In this document: positions 1 through 8,749 of the stretch, piece after piece
Position numbering within the stretch: the first letter of the stretch is position 1
Layout: each line of letters opens with the position of its first letter
DNA from: Serratia ureilytica
GTDB lineage: Bacteria; Pseudomonadota; Gammaproteobacteria; Enterobacterales; Enterobacteriaceae
Direction: 5' to 3'
Length of the DNA stretch: 64,000 nucleotides
Assembly (NCBI RefSeq): GCF_013375155.1
Contig: NZ_JABXOF010000011.1
Coordinates: forward strand, 1-64,000
The notes under the pieces: model-generated
The model's input: only the letters and a program-made list of their open reading frames with translations
The model's database searches: none
What the model was told of the DNA's origin: nothing
Translations under genes and position numbers: made by a program

Positions 1-102
1 CGCTCACCCTGCGGGCCGCCGTTGGCGGTCCAAAACGCGAGCGTTTTGTCGAACCCTGTCGAGGATTCTCACCCTCCCGGTCGATGCGCTATGCAAACAA
101 AA

Positions 103-127
103 AAGCCTGAACTTTCGCTCAGGCTTT
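103..127 (-). terminator. Rho-independent terminator of the left tRNA-Ser
   Basis: Read on the minus strand, an AGCCTGA/TCAGGCT stem with an 8-base loop is followed by a run of T. It lies 13 bases past the CCA end of the tRNA. Confidence 0.8.
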
Positions 128-139
128 CTCGTTAGAATA

Positions 140-229
140 TGGCGGTGAGGGAGGGATTCGAACCCTCGATACACTTTCGCGTATACACACTTTCCAGGCG
201 TGCTCCTTCAGCCACTCGGACACCTCACC
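140..229 (-). tRNA. tRNA-Ser (anticodon GGA)
   Basis: A 90-nt class II tRNA read on the minus strand. The acceptor stem GGTGAGG/CCTCACC pairs perfectly, discriminator G and CCA are encoded, the anticodon loop reads CTGGAAA (GGA), the variable arm is long as expected for serine, and the T-loop is TTCGAAT. It matches the enterobacterial serW/serX type. It is the downstream copy of a tandem pair and has its own promoter at 270-298. Confidence 0.96.
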
Positions 230-269
230 ATATTTTTTTGTTGCGAAATCATCGCTGCAACGGGGCGCT

Positions 270-298
270 ACTATAGGGAGTGGGGCCGATCCGGTCAA
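270..298 (-). promoter_or_regulatory. Sigma70 promoter of the left tRNA-Ser
   Basis: On the minus strand TTGACC (293-298) and TATAGT (270-275) are separated by 17 bases. A GC-rich discriminator (AGCGCCCC) follows, typical of stringently controlled stable-RNA promoters. Confidence 0.82.
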
Positions 299-556
299 GA
301 ATAATTTCTGTGTTTTTGCTTGTCCGCTCAAGCCGTGTTCACTTTGTTGAAAACTGCGGCGAACTACACGTCAGAAGTCATGAAAGGGCGAGAAAATCAG
401 AGAGACGGTTCGAGGAGAACCGAGAAAAAGGGGAACCTCGGCAGCGTAAGGCGGGAGGCGTTCGCGGCGGGCCGCCGTTGGCGGTCCAAAACGCGGGCGT
501 TTTGTCGAACCCTGTCGAGGCTTCTCACCCCTCTCGGCGGTGCACCATGCAAAAAA

Positions 557-582
557 AAAGCCTGGACGCGAATCCAGGCTTT
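557..582 (-). terminator. Rho-independent terminator of the right tRNA-Ser
   Basis: On the minus strand AAGCCTGGA/TCCAGGCTT form a 9-bp stem followed by an uninterrupted T run (551-559 on the plus strand is all A). Confidence 0.85.
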
Positions 583-593
583 CTCTTTGAAGT

Positions 594-683
594 TGGCGGT
601 GAGAGAGGGGTTCGAACCCTCGATACACTTTCGCGTATACACACTTTCCAGGCGTGCTCCTTCAGCCACTCAGACACCTCACC
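594..683 (-). tRNA. tRNA-Ser (anticodon GGA), second copy
   Basis: A 90-nt class II serine tRNA nearly identical to the one at 140-229, with anticodon GGA and encoded CCA. The acceptor stem carries one G-U pair at its base (GGTGAGG against TCTCACC), and the D-arm differs by one base. It is the promoter-proximal copy of the pair. Confidence 0.96.
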
Positions 684-723
684 GTTTTGTTGCCGATAAC
701 GCCTTGCGCTGTCGACGGGCGCT

Positions 724-752
724 AATGTAGGAGAATCTGATCTCAGCGTCAA
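724..752 (-). promoter_or_regulatory. Sigma70 promoter of the right tRNA-Ser
   Basis: On the minus strand TTGACG (747-752) and TACATT (724-729) are spaced by 17 bases and followed by a GC-rich AGCGCCCG discriminator. Confidence 0.8.
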
Positions 753-1111
753 CCCTCTTATTTCATTCTCATGACTGTTTAGCCAAACTTGCAGCAATTT
801 GCTGATTTACCGAACGATATCCTGACTCTCGGCCGCCGGCAGACAGGGCGGCAGCGAGCAAAATGCGTGAAAGCCGATTGTTTGACTTTTTTCTGTACAA
901 ATAGCTCAATATCTCGTCATTGAGGTTGGGTTGTTTGCTGTTATATGCATTAATACTGGATTATTAGTCAGATGTGTCGCTAAATGGAATCATGTCGGCG
1001 CGGCGTTTTTGGCAAGGAACATCACGTCGCCGCGCAGATTGCCGGGTGACAGGCCGGCGATACCGCAGACAGGGACAGACTCATTACATAATAATGCAGT
1101 AGAGGTTCGTT
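753..1111. other. Non-coding stretch between tRNA-Ser and the POT transporter
   Basis: I see no credible gene here. The stretch separates the leftward tRNA units from the rightward transporter. An AGAGG ribosome-binding site at 1101-1105 serves the transporter start. Confidence 0.55.
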
Positions 1112-2596
1112 TTGACTCCTTCAGATGCCATGCCGGCGCCGCAAGCGCGCCATGCCATTCCCCCCGGCGCGGGGGCGCTGTTCTTCATCCAGATCTTCGC
1201 CACGCTGGGTTTCGCCGTGCTCTATTCCACGCTGGTGCTGTACGCCACCAAGCGATTGGGTTTCAACGAAAGCAGCGCCAATGCCATGATGGGCGTGTTC
1301 GGCGCCTTCAACTATGGCCTGCACATGTTCGGCGGCTATCTCGGCGGCCGTTTCCTCAGCAACCGCAACCTGTTCGTGCTCGGTATGGTGCTGCAGGTGT
1401 TCGGCTGCGCGCTGATTGCCGTCGCGGGCGTGTGGGGGTTGTACTGGGGGCTGGCGATGTTCCTGACCGGCAGCGGCCTCAACGTGACCTGCATCAATAT
1501 GATGCTCACCCAGCGTTTCAAACCGGACGATGATCGGCGCGAATCGGCGTTCCTGTGGAATTACGCCGGCATGAACCTCGGATTCTTCGTTGGCTTTACC
1601 GTGGCCGGGTATTTCCAACTGACGGAAAATTATCGCGCGCTGTTCCTGTTCGCCACGCTGGGCAACGCGGCGGCGATCATCGTCGCCGTCTGTCGCTGGC
1701 GCATTCTGGCCGATCTCAATACGCCGCTCCACGACGCCAGCCGCAGCCAATACCGCTGGCGCATGCTGGTCGGGTTGGCGGTGCTGGTGGCGCTGGTGCC
1801 GATTATCCGCGTGATGCTGACCCATGCCGAGTTCAGCGGCCATTTCGTGATCGTGCTCGGCGCGCTGATCTTCCTGATGCTGTGCCTCGTGACGCTGCGC
1901 CACCATCCGCGCGATGAGCGCCGCAGAATGGCGGCCTATCTGATCCTGGCGCTGGGGTCGCTGGTGTTCTGGGCACTGTATCAGCTGGCGCCGATGGGGC
2001 TGATGCTGTTCTCCGAGCACAACATCAATCTGAACGTTTACGGCATTCAGGTGGCACCGCAGTGGATCCAGAACATCAACACGCTGGTGATCGTGGTGGG
2101 CGGCCCGCTGCTGGCCTGGTGGTTCAACCGCCTGCGCGCCCGCGGCTGCAACATCGACATTCCGCTGCAGTTCTCCGGATCGCTGTTCTGCATCGGGCTC
2201 GGCATGCTGGTGCTGCCGCTGGGCATCAGCATGGCGGGCGGCGACGGGCTGGTGGCATTCAAATGGATCGTCATCAGCTATGTGCTGCAAAGCGTCGGTG
2301 AATTGATGATCTCGCCGATCGGTTACGCGATGATCGGCAAGCTGGCGCCGCCGCGCTATCAGGGCGTGATGATGGGCTGCTGGATGATGGTGACCGGCGT
2401 CGCTTCGGTGTTGGCGGGCTACGTATCCGGCCTGATGCCGGAAAACAGCGGCAGCACGCCGCTGCAAACCAATCCCGGCTACAGCGAAATCTTCAGCGCG
2501 CTGGGTTGGGGGGCGACGGGCGTCGGCGTGGCGATGCTGATTTTAATTCCGCTGTTGCGGCGTCTTATCCGGCGCGACGGCGCGTCTGCCGCCTGA
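1112..2596 (+). CDS. POT/PTR-family peptide MFS transporter (divergent)
   Basis: A 494-residue inner-membrane protein with about 12-14 hydrophobic segments. It resembles the proton-coupled oligopeptide transporters (DtpA-D type): a GFN..ANAMMGVFGAFNYGLHMFGGYLGG block near residues 50-80 and a PTR2-like FLWNYAGMNLGFF segment around 150. The ExxER motif that most POT carriers carry in TM1 for proton coupling is absent (QIFATLGF stands there), so the coupling or substrate may differ from di/tripeptide uptake. The TTG at 1112 is chosen because AGAGG lies six bases upstream; an ATG at 1130 is the alternative. Monocistronic, with a terminator just downstream. Confidence 0.8.
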   Translation: MTPSDAMPAPQARHAIPPGAGALFFIQIFATLGFAVLYSTLVLYATKRLGFNESSANAMMGVFGAFNYGLHMFGGYLGGRFLSNRNLFVLGMVLQVFGCALIAVAGVWGLYWGLAMFLTGSGLNVTCINMMLTQRFKPDDDRRESAFLWNYAGMNLGFFVGFTVAGYFQLTENYRALFLFATLGNAAAIIVAVCRWRILADLNTPLHDASRSQYRWRMLVGLAVLVALVPIIRVMLTHAEFSGHFVIVLGALIFLMLCLVTLRHHPRDERRRMAAYLILALGSLVFWALYQLAPMGLMLFSEHNINLNVYGIQVAPQWIQNINTLVIVVGGPLLAWWFNRLRARGCNIDIPLQFSGSLFCIGLGMLVLPLGISMAGGDGLVAFKWIVISYVLQSVGELMISPIGYAMIGKLAPPRYQGVMMGCWMMVTGVASVLAGYVSGLMPENSGSTPLQTNPGYSEIFSALGWGATGVGVAMLILIPLLRRLIRRDGASAA

Positions 2597-2613
2597 TTTT
2601 GCGCACATGCACA

Positions 2614-2642
2614 ACAGCCCCACTGGTCGGGGCTGTTTTTAT
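2614..2642 (+). terminator. Rho-independent terminator after the POT transporter
   Basis: ACAGCCCC/GGGGCTGT stem with a 7-base loop, followed by TTTTTATTTT. Confidence 0.88.
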
Positions 2643-2723
2643 TTTGGGCTTTAACGCTTGCATCCGGCGATGAATCGCGGAAGGCTGAAGGAAAACCAAT
2701 AAAAACAAACGGGAGCCCGCAGT

Positions 2724-3665
2724 ATGAACATCATCTATTACCATCCCTTATTTAACGCCCAGGAATGGCTGACCGGCATCAAGCAACGCCTGCCGCAGGC
2801 CGAGATCCGCGAATGGCAGCGCGGCGACGAGCGGCCGGCGGATTACGCGCTGGTATGGCGCCCGCCGCACGAGATGTTAGCCAACCGCCGCGATCTGAAA
2901 GCGGTGTTCGCCCTCGGCGCTGGCGTCGACGCCATTCTCGATCAGGAGCGCAAACACCCCGGCACGCTGCCCGCCGGCGTGCCGCTGCTGCGGCTGGAGG
3001 ATACCGGCATGGCGCAGCAGATGCAGGAATATGCGCTGAGCTATGTGCTGCGCTATTTCCGCCGTTTCGACGAGTATCAGGCGTTGCAGCAGCGGCAGGA
3101 ATGGCAGCCGCTCGATCCGCACTCGCTGGATGATTTCACCATCGGCATCCTAGGCGCCGGCGTGCTGGGGCAGAGCGTGGCGCGTAAGCTGACCGAGTTT
3201 GGCTTTAGCGTGCGCTGCTGGAGCCGCAGCGCCAAACAGATTGACGGCGTGCAAAGCTTCGCCGGGGAGGCGCAGCGCGCGGCCTTCCTCGACGGCGTCA
3301 AACTGCTGATCAACCTGCTGCCCAATACGCCGGAGACCGTTGGCATCCTCAACCGCGAGCTGTTCGCACAGTTGAGCGCGGGCGCCTACCTCATCAACAT
3401 CGCGCGCGGCGCGCACCTGGTGGAAGCCGATCTGCTGGCGGCGTTGGAACAGGGGCAACTGGCCGCCGCCACGCTGGACGTGTTCGCCCGCGAGCCGCTG
3501 CCGCAGGATCACCCGTTCTGGCGTCATCCGCGTGTCACCATTACCCCGCATATTGCTGCCATCACGTTGCCGCAGCAGGCGATGGATCAGATCGCCGCCA
3601 ACATTCGCGCGCTGGAGGCGGGGCATACCCCTGCCGGCGTGGTCGACAGGCAACGGGGGTACTGA
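2724..3665 (+). CDS. ghrA: Glyoxylate/hydroxypyruvate reductase A
   Basis: A 313-residue D-2-hydroxyacid dehydrogenase, matching the 312 residues of E. coli GhrA. It reduces glyoxylate to glycolate and hydroxypyruvate to glycerate with NADPH in the cytosol. The Rossmann motif GILGAGVLG lies at 141-149, and the catalytic Arg (IARGAH, R228), Glu (REPLP, E257) and His (TPHIA, H276) are present. A GGAG site precedes the ATG. It is followed by ycdX and ycdY in the same order as in E. coli, suggesting an ancestral enterobacterial block. Confidence 0.94.
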   Translation: MNIIYYHPLFNAQEWLTGIKQRLPQAEIREWQRGDERPADYALVWRPPHEMLANRRDLKAVFALGAGVDAILDQERKHPGTLPAGVPLLRLEDTGMAQQMQEYALSYVLRYFRRFDEYQALQQRQEWQPLDPHSLDDFTIGILGAGVLGQSVARKLTEFGFSVRCWSRSAKQIDGVQSFAGEAQRAAFLDGVKLLINLLPNTPETVGILNRELFAQLSAGAYLINIARGAHLVEADLLAALEQGQLAAATLDVFAREPLPQDHPFWRHPRVTITPHIAAITLPQQAMDQIAANIRALEAGHTPAGVVDRQRGY

Positions 3666-3755
3666 TCCTTCAGCCGCCGTTCGGTAACTGATAAGCTGAC
3701 ACCGTCATCGCGCCCGCCCGCACCGCTGCGGGCAGGCCCTCTGGAAGGAGAAACA

Positions 3756-4493
3756 ATGTATCCCGTTGATTTGCATATGCACACCGTCGCCAGCACGCAC
3801 GCTTACAGCACGCTGCACGATTACATCGCCGAAGCCCGGCAGAAGGGCATCCAGCTGTTCGCCATCACCGATCACGGCCCGGACATGGCCGATGCGCCGC
3901 ACTACTGGCACTTTATGAACATGCACGTTTGGCCGCGCCGGGTGAACGGCGTGGGCATTTTGCGCGGTATCGAAGCCAACATCAAAAACCTGCAGGGCGA
4001 TATCGACTGCACCGGCCCGATGCTGACGGCCACCGACGTGATCATCGCCGGTTTCCATGAGCCGGTGTTTGCGCCGCAGGATAAAGCGTCCAATACTGAA
4101 GCGATGATCGCCGCGATGGCGCAGGGGGATGTGCATATCATCAGCCATCCCGGCAACCCGCGTTATCCGATCGACATTCCCGCCGTCGCGGCGGCGGCGG
4201 CCAAATACGAGGTGGCGCTGGAGCTGAATAATTCGTCGTTCACCCACTCCCGCAAGGGCAGCGAGGCCAACTGTCGGGCGATCGCCGCCGCGGTGCGCGA
4301 CGCCGGCGGCTGGCTGGCGCTGGGCTCGGATTCGCACGTCGCCTTTTCGCTGGGTAACTTTGAGCACTGCGAGCGCATTATCGAAGAGGTGGGCTTCCCG
4401 CAGGAGCGCATTCTCAACGTCAGCCCGCGCCGGCTGCTGGATTTTCTCGAGCGGCGCGGCAAGCCGGCGATTGCGGAATTGGCCGATTTGTGA
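3756..4493 (+). CDS. ycdX: PHP-domain phosphatase YcdX
   Basis: A 245-residue PHP (polymerase and histidinol phosphatase) family metalloenzyme. Metal ligands are visible as DLHMHT (residues 5-10), TDHG near 38, SHPGNP near 132 and GSDSH near 192. E. coli YcdX has the same length and binds three zinc ions; the physiological substrate is not settled, though phosphatase activity and a role in swarming have been reported. AAGGAG lies just before the ATG. YcdY, encoded 43 bases downstream, is reported to act as a chaperone that helps metallate YcdX, so the pairing is functionally meaningful. Confidence 0.93.
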   Translation: MYPVDLHMHTVASTHAYSTLHDYIAEARQKGIQLFAITDHGPDMADAPHYWHFMNMHVWPRRVNGVGILRGIEANIKNLQGDIDCTGPMLTATDVIIAGFHEPVFAPQDKASNTEAMIAAMAQGDVHIISHPGNPRYPIDIPAVAAAAAKYEVALELNNSSFTHSRKGSEANCRAIAAAVRDAGGWLALGSDSHVAFSLGNFEHCERIIEEVGFPQERILNVSPRRLLDFLERRGKPAIAELADL

Positions 4494-4535
4494 CATCGTC
4501 CCGGCAAAATTTTCCGTATTGAATAAGGCTTTATC

Positions 4536-5114
4536 ATGAATGAGTTTTCGATTGTCTGCCGCGTGCTGGGTACGCTGTTCTACCGCCAGCCGCAGGATCC
4601 GCTGTTGGTGCCGCTGTTCGCGCTGATTAAAGAGGGCAAGCTGCAGCAGCACTGGCCGCTGGAGCAGGATGACCTGCTCAAGCGCCTGCAGCAGGGCGGC
4701 GACGTCAACCAACTGGCGACCGACTTCAATGCGATGTTCGTCGGCAGCGAATGCAGCGTGCCGCCGTTCCGCTCCGACTACGTTGAAGGCGCCAGCGAGG
4801 CTGAAGTGCGCGCCTTCCTACAGCAGCGCGGCATGCCGCTGGCTGAGGCGCCGGCCGACCATTTCGGCCAGCTGCTGCTGGCGGCGTCCTGGCTGGAAGA
4901 TCAGTCGCAGGAAGATGAAGCGCAGGCGCAGATCGCGCTGTTCGACGAGTTCCTGCTGCCGTGGTGCGGCCGCTTCCTCGGCAAAGTGGAAGCGCACGCC
5001 ACCACCGGTTTCTACCGCACGCTGGCGCTGATGACCCGCGATGCCCTCCAGGCGATGCGCGACGAGCTGGCCGAGTACGAGCAGGACGATGAAGCGGGCG
5101 ACGAAGACGCGTAA
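4536..5114 (+). CDS. ycdY: TorD/DmsD-family chaperone YcdY
   Basis: A 192-residue, largely helical acidic protein of the TorD/DmsD redox-enzyme maturation family. The central EC..PPFRSDYVEG stretch (near residues 70-82) corresponds to the family signature. E. coli YcdY is 184 residues long and is reported to activate the zinc phosphatase YcdX. The acidic tail EYEQDDEAGDEDA accounts for the slightly greater length. It is likely co-transcribed with ycdX, and no further gene follows before yebE's own leader. Confidence 0.9.
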   Translation: MNEFSIVCRVLGTLFYRQPQDPLLVPLFALIKEGKLQQHWPLEQDDLLKRLQQGGDVNQLATDFNAMFVGSECSVPPFRSDYVEGASEAEVRAFLQQRGMPLAEAPADHFGQLLLAASWLEDQSQEDEAQAQIALFDEFLLPWCGRFLGKVEAHATTGFYRTLALMTRDALQAMRDELAEYEQDDEAGDEDA

Positions 5115-5263
5115 CGCCGCAGCCATCCAGGCGGGCCGCCCGGCCCGCTAAACACAGGTTTGCATCCCCCAGACGTAAATTGACAAAAGATCCCCTAATC
5201 TGGCGGTTTACCGTCGGTTCGGCCGCGCCTGCGCGCCGCGTTTTCTCACGCAAGGGGTAGATG

Positions 5264-5917
5264 ATGAAAAGTAACTGGATGCAGCAGATTCAAACGTTGA
5301 TCGGGCAGAAGGCCGGCGCGATGGGCGGGGCAGAAGGCATCGGCAAACTGCTGGCGCCCACGGCGCTGGGCGGCCTGGTCGGCGTGCTGTTGGCCAACAA
5401 ATCTTCGCGCAAGCTGGTGGGTAAGTTCGGCAAGAATGCGCTGATTATCGGCGGCAGCGCGGCGGTGGGCGCGGTGCTGTGGAATAAGTACAAGCAGCGG
5501 GTGAAAGAGACCCATCAGGACGAACCGCAGTTCGGTTTGCAAACCACGCCGGTGGATCTGCGCGCCAAGCGTTTGGTGCAGGCGCTGGTGTTCGCCGCCA
5601 AGAGTGACGGCCATATCGATGCCGACGAGCAGCGCGCCATCGATCACAGCCTGGCGCAACTGCAGGTGGGGGAAGAGGCGCAGGGCTGGGTGCAGGAAGC
5701 GCTCGACCAGCCGCTCAACCCGGCGTTAATCGCCCGCAGCGTGCAAAACGAAGACGAGGCGCTGGAGGTTTATTACCTGAGTTGCCTGGTAATCGACGTC
5801 GATCACTTTATGGAGCGCGGCTATCTTGATGCGCTGGCGCAGGCGCTGAAGATCCCGGCGGACGTCAAACAGGGCATCGAGAGCGACGTCAACGAGAAAA
5901 AGCGCGAGCTGGCATAG
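5264..5917 (+). CDS. yebE: DUF533/TerB-like inner-membrane protein YebE
   Basis: About 217 residues. A glycine-rich N-terminal part with two short hydrophobic helices (roughly residues 35-75) precedes a TerB-like helical domain (about 100-215, AKSDGHIDADEQRAI). It matches E. coli YebE in length and layout. Function is unknown; in E. coli the gene belongs to the Cpx envelope-stress response. Two adjacent ATGs occur (5261 and 5264); the second has better spacing from AGGGG at 5253-5257. As in E. coli, ptrB is its neighbour. Confidence 0.88.
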   Translation: MKSNWMQQIQTLIGQKAGAMGGAEGIGKLLAPTALGGLVGVLLANKSSRKLVGKFGKNALIIGGSAAVGAVLWNKYKQRVKETHQDEPQFGLQTTPVDLRAKRLVQALVFAAKSDGHIDADEQRAIDHSLAQLQVGEEAQGWVQEALDQPLNPALIARSVQNEDEALEVYYLSCLVIDVDHFMERGYLDALAQALKIPADVKQGIESDVNEKKRELA

Positions 5918-5985
5918 CGCCGCTTGGCAAGCCGGGGGGAATCGTGTCACTCTTGCCGCAATCTATGTAAGCGGATGATTTAGCA

Positions 5986-8019
5986 ATGATGACCCCACCG
6001 AAAGCGGAAAAACGGCCTTATCCCATCACTATCCACGGCGATACGCGCGTGGATGACTACTACTGGCTGCGCGACGATGAGCGCGCAGATCGTCAGGTGC
6101 TGGACTACCTGCAGGCGGAGAATGCCTACACCGATGCGATGTTGAAGCCGCAGCAGGCGCTGCGCGAAGCCCTGTACGAAGAGATGGTGGCGCGCATCCC
6201 GCAGCAGGAACATTCGGTGCCTTACGTGCGCCACGGCTATCGCTATCAGACGCGCTACGAGCCGGGCAACGAATACGCGATTTATGTGCGCCAGCCGCAG
6301 GCCGAGAGCGAGCAGTGGGATGTGCTTATCGACGGCAACCAACGCGCCGAGAACCACGAGTTTTACACCCTGGGCGGGCTGGACGTCAGCCCCGACAATC
6401 AGCGTCTGGGGGTGGCGGAGGATTTCCTGTCGCGCCGCCAGTATGACATTCGTTTCAAGAACCTGGCCGACGGTAGCTGGGCCGACGAAGTGCTGGAAAA
6501 CACCTCCGGCAGCTTCGAGTGGGCCAACGATTCCTCGACGGTGTACTACGTGCGCAAGCACGCCAAGACGCTGTTGCCGTATCAGGTTTATCGCCACGTA
6601 GTCGGCAGCGATCCGCAGCAGGACGAGCTGATTTACGAAGAGCAGGACGATACCTTCTACGTCGGGCTGGAGAAGACCACCTCCGAGCGCTTTATTCTGA
6701 TCCACCTGAGCAGCACCACCACCTCGGAGATCCTGTTGCTGGATGCCGATCGTGCGGACGCCAAACCGCAGCTGTTCGTGCCGCGCCGCAAGGATCACGA
6801 GTACGCCATCGATCACTATCACCAGCATTTCTATATCCGCTCCAATAAGGACGGCAAGAACTTCGGCCTGTACCAAAGCGAGCAGGCGGACGAAGCGCAG
6901 TGGCAGACGCTGATCGCCCCGCGCGCCGACGTGATGCTGGAGGGCTTCAGCCTGTTCCGCGATTGGCTGGTGGTGGAAGAGCGCAATGCCGGCCTGACGC
7001 TGCTGCGCCAAATCCACTGGCAAAGCGGCGAAGAGAAGCGCATCGCCTTCGACGATCCGACCTACACCACCTGGCTGGCGTATAACCCGGATCCGGAAAC
7101 CGCGCTGCTGCGCTACGGCTATTCGTCGATGACCACCCCGACCACGCTGTACGAGCTGAACATGGACAGCGGCGAGCGGACGATGCTCAAACAGCAGGAA
7201 GTGAAGAATTTCACGCCGGAAAACTACCGCAGCGAGCGGGTGTGGGTGAAGGCGCGCGACGGCGTCGAGGTGCCGGTTTCGCTGGTGTATCGCCAGGACA
7301 GCTTCCAGCGCGGCGCCAACCCGCTGATGGTGTATGGCTACGGCTCTTACGGCAGCAGCATGGATCCAGCGTTCAGCGCCAGCCGCCTGAGCCTGCTGGA
7401 TCGCGGTGTCGTGTTCGCGTTGGCGCACATTCGCGGCGGCGGCGAGCTGGGGCAACTGTGGTATGAAGACGGCAAGTTGTTCAACAAGCAGAACACCTTC
7501 AACGACTTTATCGACGTGACCGAAACGCTGGTCGCCCAGGGGTACGGTGATGGCAAGCGAGTGTTCGCGATGGGCGGCAGCGCGGGCGGCCTGCTGATGG
7601 GCGCGGTGATCAACCAGGCGCCGCAGCTGTTCCACGGCGTGGTGGCGCAGGTGCCGTTCGTCGACGTGGTGACCACCATGCTGGATGAGTCCATTCCGCT
7701 GACCACCGGCGAATACGACGAGTGGGGCAACCCGAACGAGCAGGCCTATTACGACTACATCAAGCAGTACAGCCCGTACGATCAGGTGAAAGCGCAGGAG
7801 TACCCGCATCTGCTGGTGACCACCGGCCTGCACGATTCGCAGGTGCAGTATTGGGAGCCGGCCAAGTGGGTGGCCAAGCTGCGCGAGCTGAAAACCGACG
7901 ATCGGCAGCTGCTGCTGTATACCGACATGGATGCCGGCCACGGCGGCAAATCCGGCCGCTTCAAGGCCTATGAGGATATTGCGTTGGAGTACGCCTTCAT
8001 TCTGGCGCTGGCGGAATAA
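5986..8019 (+). CDS. ptrB: Oligopeptidase B (protease II)
   Basis: A 677-residue cytosolic serine peptidase of family S9A, cleaving after Arg/Lys in short peptides. The N-terminal seven-bladed propeller spans roughly 1-405 and the alpha/beta-hydrolase domain the rest. The nucleophile lies in MGGSAGG (Ser532, the same number as in E. coli as I recall it), the Asp region around TGLHDSQV, and the catalytic His in DAGHGGKSG near the C-terminus. Tandem ATGs at 5986/5989 leave the exact start open. It is convergent with exoX across a GC-rich hairpin. Confidence 0.96.
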   Translation: MMTPPKAEKRPYPITIHGDTRVDDYYWLRDDERADRQVLDYLQAENAYTDAMLKPQQALREALYEEMVARIPQQEHSVPYVRHGYRYQTRYEPGNEYAIYVRQPQAESEQWDVLIDGNQRAENHEFYTLGGLDVSPDNQRLGVAEDFLSRRQYDIRFKNLADGSWADEVLENTSGSFEWANDSSTVYYVRKHAKTLLPYQVYRHVVGSDPQQDELIYEEQDDTFYVGLEKTTSERFILIHLSSTTTSEILLLDADRADAKPQLFVPRRKDHEYAIDHYHQHFYIRSNKDGKNFGLYQSEQADEAQWQTLIAPRADVMLEGFSLFRDWLVVEERNAGLTLLRQIHWQSGEEKRIAFDDPTYTTWLAYNPDPETALLRYGYSSMTTPTTLYELNMDSGERTMLKQQEVKNFTPENYRSERVWVKARDGVEVPVSLVYRQDSFQRGANPLMVYGYGSYGSSMDPAFSASRLSLLDRGVVFALAHIRGGGELGQLWYEDGKLFNKQNTFNDFIDVTETLVAQGYGDGKRVFAMGGSAGGLLMGAVINQAPQLFHGVVAQVPFVDVVTTMLDESIPLTTGEYDEWGNPNEQAYYDYIKQYSPYDQVKAQEYPHLLVTTGLHDSQVQYWEPAKWVAKLRELKTDDRQLLLYTDMDAGHGGKSGRFKAYEDIALEYAFILALAE

Positions 8020-8028
8020 CGGCGTGCG

Positions 8029-8050
8029 GCGGGCGGCCTGAGCCGCCCGC
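8029..8050. terminator. GC-rich hairpin between convergent ptrB and exoX
   Basis: GCGGGCGGC/GCCGCCCGC, a 9-bp stem with a CTGA loop, sits between the stop codons. No long T run follows, so it may stabilise 3' ends as much as terminate. Confidence 0.6.
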
Positions 8051-8054
8051 TGTG

Positions 8055-8723
8055 TTAGCCAATCAGATAGTATTTCAGCGTGTGTTTCATGTCCGGGCTC
8101 AGATCGTCGATGGATTTCAGCATCCAGCGCAGATAGCCGGGGTCTTCCTGGGCGATGCGGTCGATCTCCTGCCCGCGATACTTGCCGAACTTGAACTTCT
8201 TCAGCAGCACCGGCTGTTCGGTGATCTGCACCATTTGCTCCGGCGTCCAGCCCGAATCCTTGATGATGCGTTGCAGCAGCGCGGCGGTGACGTAGCAGTC
8301 ATACAGCGCGCGGTGCGGGTACAGCGTGGCGTCTGCCGGCAGCTGCACGTCCAGATTCAGCGCGTAGCGCAGATACTGGTTGCCGTACTTGATGTCCGGA
8401 TACAGCGTGCGCGCCAGCTTGAGGGTGCAGATCCAGGCGCCGTTCATCTCCGGCAACACCCCGCGATCAAAGGCGGCGTTGTGCGCCACATAGTAGGGGC
8501 TGCCCTGATAGCGGCCGATCGCCACCGCAATGCGCGGTTTGCCTTCCACCATCTGTTCGGTGATGTGATGAATCGCCATCGCGTCGAGGCTGATGGGGCG
8601 GTCCGGGCTGATCAGGTCGCTCATCGGGTTGGTCAATTGGCCGTCGAGCAGATCGAGGGAGGCCACTTCCACCACGCCGCCGTCCAGCCCGCAGGTCTCG
8701 GTATCTATTACGCGTAACGTCAT
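8055..8723 (-). CDS. exoX: Exodeoxyribonuclease X
   Basis: A 222-residue DnaQ-superfamily 3'-5' exonuclease that degrades single- and double-stranded DNA in mismatch repair and recombination. Motif Exo I is seen as RVIDTETCGLDGG at residues 4-16 and Exo II around AHNAAFDRGVL; the Exo III region contains HRALYDCYVT. A longer frame exists upstream, but ATG 8723 has a perfect GGAGGAAAGC Shine-Dalgarno and gives the E. coli-like length. It follows yobB with only 26 bases between, so the two form an operon, as in E. coli. Confidence 0.94.
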   Translation of the reverse strand: MTLRVIDTETCGLDGGVVEVASLDLLDGQLTNPMSDLISPDRPISLDAMAIHHITEQMVEGKPRIAVAIGRYQGSPYYVAHNAAFDRGVLPEMNGAWICTLKLARTLYPDIKYGNQYLRYALNLDVQLPADATLYPHRALYDCYVTAALLQRIIKDSGWTPEQMVQITEQPVLLKKFKFGKYRGQEIDRIAQEDPGYLRWMLKSIDDLSPDMKHTLKYYLIG

Positions 8724-8749
8724 GCTTTCCTCCGCGTTGCCGTCAGGCT

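Larger units (their letters stand above)
12..298. repeat. Direct repeat copy A around tRNA-Ser
   Basis: This segment and 468-752 are two copies of one unit, offset by about 454-456 bases. Each copy contains a GC-rich palindromic stretch (GGGCCGCC/GGCGGTCC followed by an AAAACGC-type hairpin), a terminator, a tRNA-Ser gene and its promoter, all read leftwards. Similarity is near-perfect in the tRNA and the 12-74 segment and weaker around the promoters. It looks like a tandem duplication of a whole tRNA transcription unit. Confidence 0.8.
468..752. repeat. Direct repeat copy B around tRNA-Ser
   Basis: Second copy of the unit described for 12-298, again containing the GC-rich palindromes, a terminator, tRNA-Ser(GGA) and a promoter on the minus strand. 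Confidence 0.8.

Noticed and set aside
1-752. tRNA-Ser genes as an integration site for a prophage or genomic island
   Set aside because: No integrase or phage genes adjoin; the repeats are explained by duplication of the whole tRNA unit.
1121-2467. A 448-codon minus-strand frame opposite the POT transporter
   Set aside because: Translation is dominated by Gln, His and Arg, typical of antisense frames; the plus frame has transmembrane segments and a ribosome site.
5980-7941. A 653-codon minus-strand frame opposite ptrB
   Set aside because: Antisense shadow of a high-GC gene; no ribosome site and low-complexity translation.
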